A DNA stretch of 64,000 nucleotides. Source: Augochlora pura. Taxonomy: Eukaryota; Arthropoda; Insecta; Hymenoptera; Halictidae. The stretch lies in contig NC_135777.1 of the NCBI RefSeq assembly GCF_028453695.1, positions 21,538,796-21,602,795 on the forward strand, written 5' to 3'. Within the stretch, counting starts at the first letter, position 1; each line of letters starts with the position of its first letter. The notes under the pieces are model-generated. The model made no database searches, was not told where the DNA came from, and saw only the letters and a list, made by a program, of their open reading frames with translations. A program made the position numbers and the translations under genes. Shown here piece by piece: positions 1 through 10,400 of the stretch.

Positions 1-18
1 TTTTCTAAATCATCACGT

Positions 19-278
19 AAAAGTGCCTTTTTATGTCCCGTCGGGGAAATTTTTTTAGTCGAATTAAGAGGATATTTATACGAGATTTTTTAAACGATTA
101 TACAATGTCACTTTTTCACTGTGACGCGTCGAAATCGAACTCGCGTTAGAGTGTATTTTTAATCGACGCGCATAAGTGCCTTTTTACGCTTTGCTAGGGA
201 CATTTTTATAGACGAATCAAAAGAATATTTATACGAGACTTTTATAAACGACTATACAGTGTATCACTTTTCTACCTT
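19..278. repeat. Degenerate tandem duplication, period about 153 bp
   Basis: Two diverged copies (about 19-125 and 172-278) share AAGTGCCTTTTTA, then ATATTTATACGAGA, then a TATACA-containing end, in the same order and spacing. Confidence 0.7.
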
Positions 279-1175
279 GGGACCAAAGGTATATATACCT
301 TTTCGAGAAGTCTGTTTTTGTTTTTTTTTATCGACATGAAAAACGTATGCTTGTGTCGTACTCTTCATTTTAGAATGGCTTAGTACAAACGGTGAACAGC
401 GAACGGCGTTCACTGTACTTGCTCGGTATTACATGTAATAACAAGTCCGTCCAGACTACATTTAACTATAAAAGATCACGACGCTTTTTATATTTTTGTA
501 TGTACTTTCCCGTAAAGTGTCGCGTCGCGTCGCCAAACGAACGGCACAAATAAAGAATTACCATTGATTATACAGAAACGCACCATTCCTTTATGTGTTC
601 TGTTTACATGTGTACAATAAAAGTGATAAATAAAGATCTATGGAAAAACAAGGTGTAAAAAAACGTTGATATCATCCTTACAATGTAACAACGGGTGTAG
701 CGGATTTAGAAAATATATGTATGTATATAATATATATATATATATAATATGTATACGTATCTTTGTTATACAATTACGTGCGTTAATAATATAACATATT
801 CGTTCCTTTTTTTTTTTGGTGTAATCGCGTGGACCTTAGAAAAAGTAATCGTTCGATTACAGTCGGTTTTAAAAAGTATGCCTATACACGTACTTACATC
901 GGTATAAATAATTCTTTACAAAAAAAACGTTATCGTTCGCCTTACAATAAATCCGGAACGGAACAACGGGAAAATCGTTCGCCGAACGTCGTCGAACAAT
1001 CCCTCGTAAGTAGTCTTCCTCGCGGTTAATACAAAAGTAAAAATTCGTACGACGGTACTTTCTGGCACGAGTTTCACCTGTATAGTTTAGTCTTTGAAAT
1101 ACAGTTCCGTCCGGCTCGTTGCACGCCGACATTCTTATTATACTTTACTGGACGGTTTTCTGTGATATCGCGTTC

Positions 1176-1333
1176 CTGGCGGAACAACGTCGCCCACCCC
1201 CGGTTTCGCCCAGGGACCGTGGACGGTTACGTTAGCATTTTAGACATAACCTCGTCATAACCTGGCGGAACAACGTCGTCCACCCCCCGTTTCGCCCAGG
1301 AACCGTGGACGGTTACGTTAGCATTTTAGAGGA
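1176..1333. repeat. Tandem duplication, period 86 bp
   Basis: CTGGCGGAACAACGTCG recurs at 1176 and 1262, and GTGGACGGTTACGTTAGC also recurs 86 bp apart. The copies differ at only a few positions, so the duplication is more recent than the one at 19-278. It lies 3' of the C2-domain gene. Confidence 0.85.
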
Positions 1334-1523
1334 AAATAATAAATATGTACACGGGATACGTGCGAGTTAATTGATACGTGCGATCCGCCTCGAACAGTGA
1401 ATTTCCGTGCGAGAAAAAGAAACTGAGCTGGTCGGGGGGTCCCCGTCTTCCGTGGAAACGTTCTTTGGAACGGCGCCGTTCGATGGCACCCTATAGAAAC
1501 GATATTTTCACACGCGATCGGAC

Positions 1524-1648
1524 TCATTCGAACGCCTGCCACTTGGTTATCTGCTGTCCCGGTTTCGCCAGAGCCTGTTTCCATTGTTCGCCGTACGGTC
1601 CTGCCACGTCCGGTCCGATCACGAAATGACCGACGGTCGTTTTCTTTC
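1524..1648 (-). CDS. Terminal coding exon 4 of the C2-domain gene
   Basis: This exon follows an ATCGTTCCAG acceptor and adds 40 residues and a TGA (1526-1524). It continues the second C2 domain with KKTTVGHFVIGPDVAGPYG and EQWKQALAKPGQQITKWQAF. The W...L..P...I..W spacing is the classic end of a synaptotagmin C2B domain, which is the main reason for splicing out the 84-nt intron 3 instead of accepting the earlier stop at 1704. The exon has no start codon of its own and lies in a frame different from exon 3. Confidence 0.85.
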
Positions 1649-4600
1649 CTGGAACGATTAGATAATTTTTATACATTTTTTTTTTGTGCGCCCGTTCCCC
1701 GTTTCATTCTTTATTAGTCCCCGTTCTCTCACCCATTTTATTCTTCGAGACGTATTTTATCACGAAGCTGACGTCCTTCAGCGCCCCCTGATAAGGGTTG
1801 TCGGCGATCACCCGCGCCATTTCCGGGTCGAACTTTATCGAGACGCACGGCGCGAACCGGTCGCTCTTCCAGAAGTGTGTGACCCTGCCGTTGTCGACCA
1901 GGGACATCTTTATGTACATCTGTCCCTTCATGGCCTCGTGCTCGTGCATCGTCTGCAAGGAGCATCGCAGACGGTGCAGAGACAGGACCAGTTTCTCGCT
2001 GCCCTCCTCCCTCTTGTCCGCCTTCTCTTGGCAGAGCGACAGCTCCAGGTGACCCTTCTTATAATCAACGTATATTCTACATTTAGTCTTTCTTTTATGG
2101 TAGAAATTGTTTTAAGTAAGTAAAACTGAGAGACAGTATCGCGGATTTAGACTGCAGTTTAATTGCATATTAAGTGACTACTTTTCTCCGAAATATTTAA
2201 GATCCCTAACGTAATTGATTCGTTTAATTTCGGTATCCTCTTTTCGTCTCAGTCTTTTATTGCCCTATAGCGAAACGTCTTTACTCCATATGGACGACAA
2301 ATGGAACTAATTATTTCGTCTGTTTACATGTAGTTTGAAAATATTAAATATATTAAAAATATACCAGAATAATTTCAATTCATTTTACTATTCTCTCCGC
2401 AAAGAAAATATTTGATATCCTTCACCGAACAGTTCCGAGCTATCTTCGCCCCTCGTCTCCCAAATTAGTTAGACTAAGCGGACCCCAGCAATCACGCAGA
2501 AATCGCTTCTGATTCCCATCGAGGAGCGACAAGGGGCCGTGAGGCCCACTCGTACGGTGCTCCGCGACTTCCTCAATAAAATCCGCCTCGTTACAGGCTC
2601 ACTCACCCTGTCCTCCGCGCCGGAGATGCCGCTCCCGATGTGCCGCAACGGCCTCCACATGTCTCCGGTCGACACGTCGCTGGGGTGCTTCGGTTTCACC
2701 GGCTTCGACCCGAAGTTCTTCGGGTCCAACGCTATGGTGGTCACCCCGACGGTGCGCCTCTTCTCGTACATCTTCTTCTCGGTGACCGCGGCGTCCGCGG
2801 ATTTGTCGGAACTCTTGCCGAACAACTTGCACAACAGATTCTCCTTGGCCGGCTCCTGGTTCTCCGTGGACCCTCCCTGGCCGTCCTTCTTCTTGCCGCC
2901 TTTCTTCGGCGCCTCCTTCGTCGGCGACCCGCCTTTGTCCTTATCCGCCTCTTTCTTCTCTGTCGCTATCAACGGCTTGTCCTCGAGTATCGCGTACAGC
3001 GTCGCCACGATCAGCCTGGAGCCGCTGATCTCCTCGTCGGTGACCTTCGTCTTGCCGAACTTCAGCTTCGTCTCTTTGCGAAGGTGGAACGTGAACTCCT
3101 CGTTCCACTGCGGCCAGGACTCGTTCTTCGACGTCGTCTCGAACTTCTCCTTGCCCGGTATCAGCTTCACCTTAAAGAGAGAAACGGCCACTTTCATTTC
3201 CTGGGAAGACGCACGGCGATCGTTTAGCTGCTACCGGTAGCCTAGTTCCCCGCGATTCGTGTTCTTAATCTCCCGACGATTGGATTTTCCGCGAGCCTGT
3301 TTTCTCCGTTCCGCGGAGTTCTGTGTAAATTATGCATGTACGATATGCAATAGGTGGTAATTTATGTATCTGCAATATGTGGTAATACGTGACTGACATG
3401 TGCCGCGTTGCGAATGGAGTTTTCTATGATTGCAGTGGAATTTTTGTTGAAGATGTGGTATATGTACTTCAATGATTTACTATAGGAATTAGTAATATAA
3501 TTGAGTGGGGTTACTATAGGGGCGCTCGTTTTTAACCTTAGGTAAATGTGGCTTGGAAAGCATATTTTAAATGTGACGATCTCATAACATCTATCTTCGA
3601 ATCTTCTATCTTCTAACTCTTTTCTGTCTCTCTATCTTCTAACTCTTTTCTATCTCTCTATTCTCTATCTGCTAATTCTTTTCTATCTCTCTATCTCTCT
3701 ATCATCTAACTCTCCTCCATCTCTCAATCTTCTAACTCTTTCGATCCTTCACGAACAAACGCTGCTGACGAAACAAATTGTCGTTAAACACGGCATAACT
3801 CGTTTAGTTTTTCAACACTCGCACGAACAGTTCGACGTTCAGCACGTAATCTCGTCTCGAAAGAATTCGCGGCGAGTTTTGCAATACTCTTGCGCAAGCA
3901 AAAACATTAATTGCAGATCGCTTCTTCGCGTCGATTTCGATGCATCTGAATCGAGCAAATCGAGAACATAAAGTATCAACTATGCAGATTACGAGTACAT
4001 AAAGTATCAACTCTGCAAACTGCGAGTACATAAAATATCAACAGTGTTCAGTTTGGCGGAGATGCGATCATCTCCCTCAAAGCGGCCTCCTTATTAACTC
4101 ATTTCGGGCGTGTCCCCCCCCCACGTCCGTCGATTCGCGCGTCGCGTCCAGCCGAGCCACGAATGACTCACGGATCCACTCCCTTACTTATCCAATGTAC
4201 GGGAGGTGTCCGTCGGATCATCGCCAACAAAGGATCGTCTATCTATTTAGCTACGAATCGTTTCGCATCGGGGCCCAGCAGCCCCGCCGCCGTGGTTCAT
4301 TCATTTCCATCGAATTATCTTCCGCCTCCGGCTAACCACCATGCCAGAGAGATAATTCGGACCCTAACGAATTCAATCTAATTTTAATCGGCGTAATTAA
4401 TCGTGACGAGAGAGAGAGAGAGGGAGGGGGTACGGACTGACGGACGAACGATAAGAGGTCTCGGCGGTGGTTCACACACGCGCCTCCGCCGTGCATTGTC
4501 TACGAAGATTCGCCGGTCAATAGAGGCTAAAGTGGCGGTTCGCGCGCGATCATTCTACCGTCGACGTTGCGCAACCATGCCGCGGAGATAACGACGCGAA

Positions 4601-4898
4601 ATATTACGCACCGCTCCTCCTGTTATCTGGCAACCGTTCTTGTAATGTACGTATACGTTCTAATGTATTACACGTATATGTATATGTATACCTTGACGAC
4701 GTAGCTGTTGACGCGCGTGAACCCGAAATTCTGCGGCAAGTGTCGCGCGCCGAGCACCGTCACGTACAGCGCCCTGTCGTTGCTCGAATGAACGATCCTA
4801 ATGCCGACTTCCGGCTCCAGAGTCACGGCGCGGTCCAACGGCGTCGACACCGTCTTCAAGCCGGTGTCGATGAAGTTCTTGATCCGCGCCAACGCCAT
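1524..4898 (-). CDS. Synaptotagmin-like tandem C2-domain protein, 4 coding exons
   Basis: The coding sequence joins 4898-4692, 3170-2607, 2057-1733 and 1648-1524 on the minus strand (1221 nt, 406 residues plus stop). All junctions are GT-AG and in phase (0, 0, 1). The ATG has A at -3 and G at +4, and an in-frame stop lies 29 codons upstream (4985-4983). Residues about 30-135 plus 205-222 form a first C2 domain (for example ALYVTVLGARHLP, WPQWNEEFTFHL). Residues about 258-406 form a second C2 domain that starts GHLELSLC and ends EQWKQALAKPGQQITKWQAF, the usual synaptotagmin C2B layout. Residues 139-205 are a lysine-rich low-complexity insertion. There is no signal peptide or membrane segment, unlike classical synaptotagmins. 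Known C2 pairs act in membrane or phospholipid binding and vesicle traffic. Here the acidic calcium ligands look absent from the first domain, so calcium-independent adaptor activity is an inference. I do not recognise the orthologue by name. Confidence 0.87.
1649..1732 (-). other. Intron 3 with in-frame stop and AATAAA
   Basis: This 84-nt intron runs from GTGAGA to CCAG. If retained, translation adds GERTGTNKE and stops at 1706-1704, with an AATAAA at 1715-1710 immediately before the stop and another at 1742-1737 in exon 3. A prematurely polyadenylated or intron-retained isoform would lose the final strand and helix of the second C2 domain. Confidence 0.6.
1733..2057 (-). CDS. Coding exon 3 of the C2-domain gene
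   Basis: This exon encodes residues 258-365 and the first base of codon 366. It begins KGHLELSLCQEK, the start of the second C2 domain, and ends ...KYVSKNKM plus one base before a GTGAGA donor (1732-1727). The acceptor is ambiguous by one codon: AG at 2059-2058 or AG at 2056-2055 both keep the frame. The pyrimidine tract before it is weak. Residues LVLSLHRLRCSL and GQMYIKMSLVDNG match C2 strands. Confidence 0.82.
2058..2606 (-). other. Intron 2 of the C2-domain gene
   Basis: This is a 549-nt AT-rich intron between exons 2 and 3 with a consensus GTGAGT donor. No coding potential or repeat of note is seen. Confidence 0.75.
2607..3170 (-). CDS. Coding exon 2 of the C2-domain gene
   Basis: This 564-nt exon encodes residues 70-257. 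The acceptor is preceded by TTTCTCTCTTTAAG and the donor is a consensus GTGAGT (2606-2601). It completes the first C2 domain (VKLIPGKEKFETT, WPQWNEEFTFHL, SRLIVATLYAILEDKPLI), then an insertion rich in K, G and E (residues 139-205), then the resumed C2 strand EKRRTVGVTTIALDP and a linker to the second C2 domain. The antisense strand is also open over this exon, but it shows no protein-like features and is treated as a shadow. Confidence 0.88.
3590..3745. repeat. Pyrimidine-rich tandem repeat in intron 1
   Basis: Irregular repeats of ATCTTCTAACTCTTTTCTAT and TCTCTCTAT make up this stretch. Confidence 0.7.
3965..4041. repeat. 31-bp tandem repeat, about 2.5 copies
   Basis: The unit contains ATAAAGTATCAACT followed by TGCA and CGAGTAC. 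Copies start near 3969, 4000 and 4029 and are partly diverged. Confidence 0.7.
4692..4898 (-). CDS. Coding exon 1 of the C2-domain gene
   Basis: This exon encodes residues 1-69, from MALARIKNF to VNSYVVK, and ends at a GT donor (GTATAC at 4691-4686) in phase 0. It carries a short basic amphipathic N-terminus and the first strands of the first C2 domain. The loop-1 position that reads SDPYV in calcium-binding C2 domains reads VNSYV here. The read-through translation beyond the donor turns into a TATA-like repeat and stops, which supports splicing at this point. Confidence 0.85.
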
Positions 4899-6835
4899 CC
4901 TCGTCGTCGATCCCTTTCTCTCCGTTCCGGGTTTTTTTTTTTTCGGGTCACCAAGCCGCGAGCCTCGCCCGCTGTTTATCGATCACGAACGATCGCGCTG
5001 ATAACGACGATATACCATGATACGTCGTCGCGATCGCTAATGGGACAGAAAATAATATCGGTTACGTCAGGCGTGATCGTCGCGAAACTTGGCAGATTTC
5101 GCGCTGATGCTTGAAATAGACGTCGATCTTTGCGAAGGTTTAGCATCGTTTGGTTGACAGGATATAATGCTGTTTTTAGGCGATGTTGTAGCTGAGGTCT
5201 TCTACGAGACGTTTGTTTTATAATTGGTTAGTTTTTGGGAGATTTCATGGTGCTCTTTTATTTTTTAGGAGATTTCACGGCGTGTCTGTTATTTTTAGTT
5301 GAAAGTGCTTGTTTTTGGTATTTAGTGTAATATTTGATTAACCAAGTATTATATTTACTATATCTAGTATAACATTTTTATATTATACGAATTTTATAAA
5401 ATAAGAGTTTTATAACATCAAAATATGATAATATGAAAATATAATAATACAAAATATAAAATTTGTTGACGTTTCACAGTAAAAGTACTTACTTATTTAA
5501 TTTCAAGTGAAACTAAAATATTCCACAAGCATCGCAGACTTCCAACAGCAATTTGATTTATTTCGTTTATTTAAACATGATTTTACCAAATCTTCATTTC
5601 TCAAGCTATGAAAAATTTTCGGACAATTTAACCAAGCAGGTAAATATCTACGCTATACCACGCGAGTCGAACGAATCTCTGCAACATTCTCGTAAATTCT
5701 GACACACATCGAAAGCTGAAATACACAACAACGAGACTCTTCATGCAGAATAGAAACCGTCCAGCGTTGATTGCACGAAACGAGAGTTAACTAGAAAGTG
5801 TTCCGTTTGCAAAAAGTCTCGGTAGGCTGGTACAAGGATTCTGAAATTCTTCGACGGCTCTTTTAACGGCCCCGACGTTCCGCGCGCTCCTCCGTATCAC
5901 GAACGCACGATATTCACGATTTCCGATCCATAAATCCGCGCTCGAGAGACCAATTAATCTATCACGATTTTCTATCCGAAATTCCGTGAACGCGAGAAAG
6001 AGTTTCGCATCGTTTGAGTTTTGGTGAACGACGCGTAATCTTTGTCACAATGTTTACACTGAGAATTGTATATTCAACGCTGAAGAATTGATAAGACGAT
6101 CTGATAACGAGCGCTATCGCGACACTAAGTAACTCGTGAACGTATCAATTCGATTAATCGCGATTTAAAAAATCAATGATGGTTAATATAAAAAAGAAAT
6201 CGACCAGCGCTGACATAAAAAAAAGTCAACTAGCGCTGATATAAAAAATAAATCACTTAGCGTTAATATAAACAAAAGTCAACTAGCACTAATTTAAAAG
6301 AAAAATCGTCGACACCTCTATATCATCGAGCGAAAAATCACTTTCGCAGAAAACAAATGAGAATTCCGCGTCGAAATTCACGGACAGGATATCGCGGAGC
6401 TTATCTGTCACGTCGCGAAGGTGCCGCGTAGACGATCGGCAACTAGGCTGCACTATTAATAAAAGCGCACCGCGGTCGTTGCAATTTCGCGTATCGCGTG
6501 CGGTTCGGCACCGCGCCGGGTGCACACGTTCGCGGCGTGGAATTTACGGGCGCACGCGGACGAACGGACGGACGGACGGACGGAGAGATGGGCTCTTGTC
6601 GCGTGCACCGCGCCGTCAGAGAACCCGTGCGAACAATCGGCCGTCTGTCTCGTCAGTGAAATCGCGGAACGAGGCGGCGATAGCGATGGGAAGCCGGCTC
6701 GGGAAACGGTGTGTAGTCGACGGTTAACGGTAAACATCGAAGGGATCGTAAACCTCGCCGCGCGATCCGACCGGACGTTCAATGGCAGCCACGATCTCGC
6801 GGCGGTCGCGGGACGGTCGCGGAATATGGTTGCAA
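4899..6835. other. 5' flank of the C2-domain gene, no further coding exon seen
   Basis: The region directly upstream of the ATG carries an in-frame stop at 4985-4983. A possible splice acceptor on the minus strand (TCTGTCCCATTAG, exon start 5036) could join a non-coding first exon farther right. The rest is AT-rich, with short near-repeats at 6175-6300 (AGTCAACTAGC-like) and GC-rich sequence from 6400 with a GGAC tetranucleotide stretch near 6565-6585. Confidence 0.4.
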
Positions 6836-7445
6836 TAATGGTGGAACAGTGGTGGAATAATTTTGGAATAGTTCTCGAATAATTTTAGAGTGATGTTAGA
6901 ATGATGTTAGAATTGTCTTAGAATGATGTGAGAAGGGTCTGAGAGGGATCTGAGAATGATGTTACAATTGTCTTAGAATGATTTGAGAATGGTCTGAGAA
7001 GGATCTGAGAATAATTTGAGAATATTCTGCGAATAATCTGAGAATGATCTGAGAATGGTCTTAGAATGACCTTAGAATAATCTGAGAATATTCTGAGAAA
7101 AATCTGAGAATATTCTGCGAATAGTCTGAGAATTTTCTGAGAAAAATCTGAGAATATTCTGCGAATAGCCTGAGAAAAATCTGAGAATAATCTGAGAATA
7201 TTCTACGAGTAATCTGCGAATAATTAGAGAATAATCTTAGGATGACCTTAGAATAATCTGATAATATTCTGCGAATATTCTGCGAATAGTCTGAGAATAA
7301 TCTGCGAATAATCTGCGAACAATCATAGACCGATCTTGGAGCAATCTTCCAATAATCCAAGTATAATCTGCGAATGATCTTGGATCGATCTGGGACCGTT
7401 CCGCGACCGATCTGGGAATGATCGCGGTATAATGGCGCGACCGGA
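6836..7445. repeat. Minisatellite, 11-bp unit
   Basis: The array consists of variants of AATNNTCTGAG (for example AATAATCTGAG, AATATTCTGCG, AATGATTTGAG), more than 40 copies, degrading toward 7445. Because 33 bp is 11 codons, the minus strand shows a repetitive 139-residue open frame (QIFLRLF-like units) that I regard as non-genic. Confidence 0.88.
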
Positions 7446-10400
7446 ATAGAATCGTAGGAAGTATCTCGGTTAACTTTCACCGTGGAACGTCCGGCCGCGA
7501 GGCGTTGTCACCTGTCGATCGGTCCTCGTTTGCGAACAGCAGCAGCGTCGTCGATCGTGTTTTTCGGTGGACACCGGCTGCGCGGTAGATCGTAGGGCCC
7601 GGTCGGCTTCCGCGCCGGTCCGAGACGAGGCGAGACGAGGCGACGACTGAGGGAGCCGGTTCTTGGCTATCTCGGCGTATAACTCCGGAACACGCTCGCT
7701 GGCTGGCTGGCTCTGGCTCTGGCTTGGCTTCGTGCTCGAGCAACAACGTCAGACCGTCTCCATGACCACAGCCCGCGACAACGTAAACACGCGAACCTGC
7801 CGGATAGGCTTCTCGACGATTTCCTTCACCGACGACACACTTATATCACAGGCTCGTTCTCAGAGGTGATGACCAGCATCGTCACCGTCGGCGATCCAAC
7901 ACCCAAGCACTGTTATCGTCGCGCGCGCAGATGAAAAGAGGACCGATTCTGTCAGACAGCCGCGTGTGCCCGGATTTTCGCTAGATCACGCGATAGATCC
8001 TCACCTACAGCTCCGAACGACGCGCTGCCGTGGTATGCGGCCCGCGCTCTCGCGTGGGTTCCCTTTATAAGAGGCCGACACAACTGTAACCCAGGAGTGG
8101 ACGCACCGGGGGCGCAACGTCGATGGGGCACCGAGGGTGCTCTGTAGTCGGGCACTTACAATTATTTAATTTAGTATTTCATATTTAATTTAATATTTAA
8201 TATTCAATTTAATATATAATTTAATATTTGATATTTAATAATGAATTTAATATTTAAGTGTTTTCATTCGAGGTTTGGTGGAATGGTTGTGGATCTGAAT
8301 CCTTGTTCTAGGGTTCCTTTCGTGCTATGTTGATTAGCACTTGTTCGTCCTTAATTATTTGTACCATTATTTGTTTTACAGATATATTGGTTAACACTTT
8401 TCTGTGTCACTAATAAATTCCTACGAGAAGTGGATGATTTATTGCTGCTGTTTGACAAGGTTTGTTTTAATGATTAAATATTGGTAATTGGACGGTGAGT
8501 AGAATTTTATTTTGATTTGAGTAATGTATGTACTTAGGAGACCATGTTAGTAATTTTTATAATGAGCCAGATTAGTTATTGTAGGGAAAAGGGTTAATAC
8601 TTTTCTTATTAGGATCAGGTGATTTTTCTTTTTTAAATAGGTGTCGTTAATTATAATTTAAATGGCTTGTTAGGAAGAGTTTATTTAGGTTGCAAATTGT
8701 GCATGTTTCTTTGGAGCAGAATTTAGAGATTTTAAGTATATTACGTGCCAGTGTACGGAATATAAACAGCGCACAATTTTAGTAAATCTAGTCTTTAACT
8801 TTAGAACGAACTCGCGGGATTACCGGTGACCTCACAATATTTTTAAGTCGTCTAAAAAACATGTAAACAGATACTAAAACATTGAGGTTTTGCTTGTCCT
8901 AATAACCGATGCCGTACTTCATATTTTGTATTTTGAAAATAATTAATGATATTTGGATTACTAAGATTTTATTTCGAGTCACCATAAATTCGGATTTTAA
9001 ATCAGACCATAAAGTTTGCTTTCACGGTATAGTACTATTAGTATTGTTATTAGTATAATAGTACAGTATAACATAGTTACATACCATTATTTAGTATAAC
9101 ACCATTATCTCTTGCATTCATCATACTTTACACGAGGTAAGAGTGAAAAGATGCATAAGGGATGAAAGGGGGTTCGAATTATCTACAGCGTTAAAATCAC
9201 AGACATCCTTCAGACCTAAAAACGCAGTTCATTAGCACATTAAGCTACGTGCTTAACATTTGCAGTGTCATTAACCCTTTAACACCACCCCAACAATCTC
9301 AGAAATTATAAAAATCTGCAATAAAAATTCGCCCCCCGGGACCAAAACTACAGAGCGTAAATTAATTTCTCGACGGGGGTTGCGAAAAACACCGGCGACT
9401 TTTCCGGGCGAGAACGTCGCGCCAACGTCGCCGCGATTGATAAAACATTCGAGCGTGGCAAGAAAAGGAAAAGAAAAAAAACGTGGATCCACGCGGGTAA
9501 TTACGCCACTGTTGCAAAAACTGGCCGCCTCTACCCGAAGTAGGGACACCACTTGTGCACTTCATCGCGCAATCTTTATGGACTCTACTTGGATCCTGAC
9601 GCCTGTTGCGCACACAAGGTCGCGCATTCATGCTCCTCGCGATCGTGTGCGATCGTGTGCCTCTACATATACGTGCTTCACACGCGAGCGAACACACCGC
9701 TTCATGGTGAATGAGACTGTATAGCCGCAGTAGCGTAGCGACTCTCGCGTCGCCCGGTGCCGACTCTACAAAAATCCGCGCAACCCTCGCGCAGCGCGAC
9801 TAATTTCAATTATAATAAAAAAGATAGACCCAACAGCGATTCAGAGAATTTTTTAACAAATTTTCTGTGAATTATTTAAAGCAGAACCTAACCATGAAGG
9901 TCCTTTTGTTCAAGACGCTGCAACGGAGGATGCGCTCGCGATCGAGATCGACGATATCTAAATGCGCAACAGATCTAATTGTAATGAATGACAATGTCGG
10001 GCAAGCAACAGAACGGAATGCGGATCGCGGCGTATTGTCTTGCATTTGAAATCGAATCCCGCGGCGCGCGTATTTGCATGAAACGTGTCGGATGCGTAGC
10101 AATGGCAGATGCGTAGCATCCTTCGATCGGGACCCGACCGTCGTCGTCGTCGTTTCGTTATTGATTTTCTAGGACCGTGTAAATCCCTGTTGCCTTTGTG
10201 CGGAAACAATGGGAGCCGGTGCACGTGGCCTGCAGTCCATAACAGTTTGTTTTTTTTAGCTTCTTTTGTCAGCGAACACGTTCATTCGTTTCTACGGCGA
10301 TCGGTAATTGGCGGCGGTGGTTGCAAAAATCGTGCTTTCGAACTAGAGATGTTGTTCCGAGCGGATAACAATGTGTAAAAATATGGAAAATTTCAGTATG

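Larger units (their letters stand above)
1..1523. other. 3' flank of the C2-domain gene, possible convergent gene end
   Basis: No coding sequence is recognisable. On the plus strand, three AATAAA hexamers sit at 549-554, 616-621 and 629-634, compatible with the polyadenylation region of a plus-strand gene entering from the left; this is inference only. On the minus strand I found no canonical AATAAA between the stop at 1524 and the window edge. Two tandem duplications and a TA microsatellite (about 725-750) lie here. Confidence 0.4.
3171..4691 (-). other. Intron 1 of the C2-domain gene
   Basis: This 1521-nt intron holds a pyrimidine-rich satellite-like stretch (about 3590-3745), a 31-bp tandem repeat (about 3965-4041) and a purine microsatellite near 4405-4425. 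Several short open frames occur but none resembles a protein. Confidence 0.75.

Noticed and set aside
1704..1958. Stand-alone 84-codon minus-strand gene starting MQTMHEHEA
   Set aside because: The ATG is internal to exon 3; upstream in-frame sequence encodes the start of the C2 domain, and the downstream exon completes it.
2539..3240. Open frame of 233 codons on the plus strand over exon 2 of the C2-domain gene
   Set aside because: It is the antisense shadow of a strongly protein-like minus-strand exon with consensus splice sites and C2 motifs.
7061..7480. Minus-strand 139-codon open frame with repeated QIFLRLF-like units
   Set aside because: It is produced by an 11-bp minisatellite; 33 bp equals 11 codons, so repeats keep the frame open without selection.
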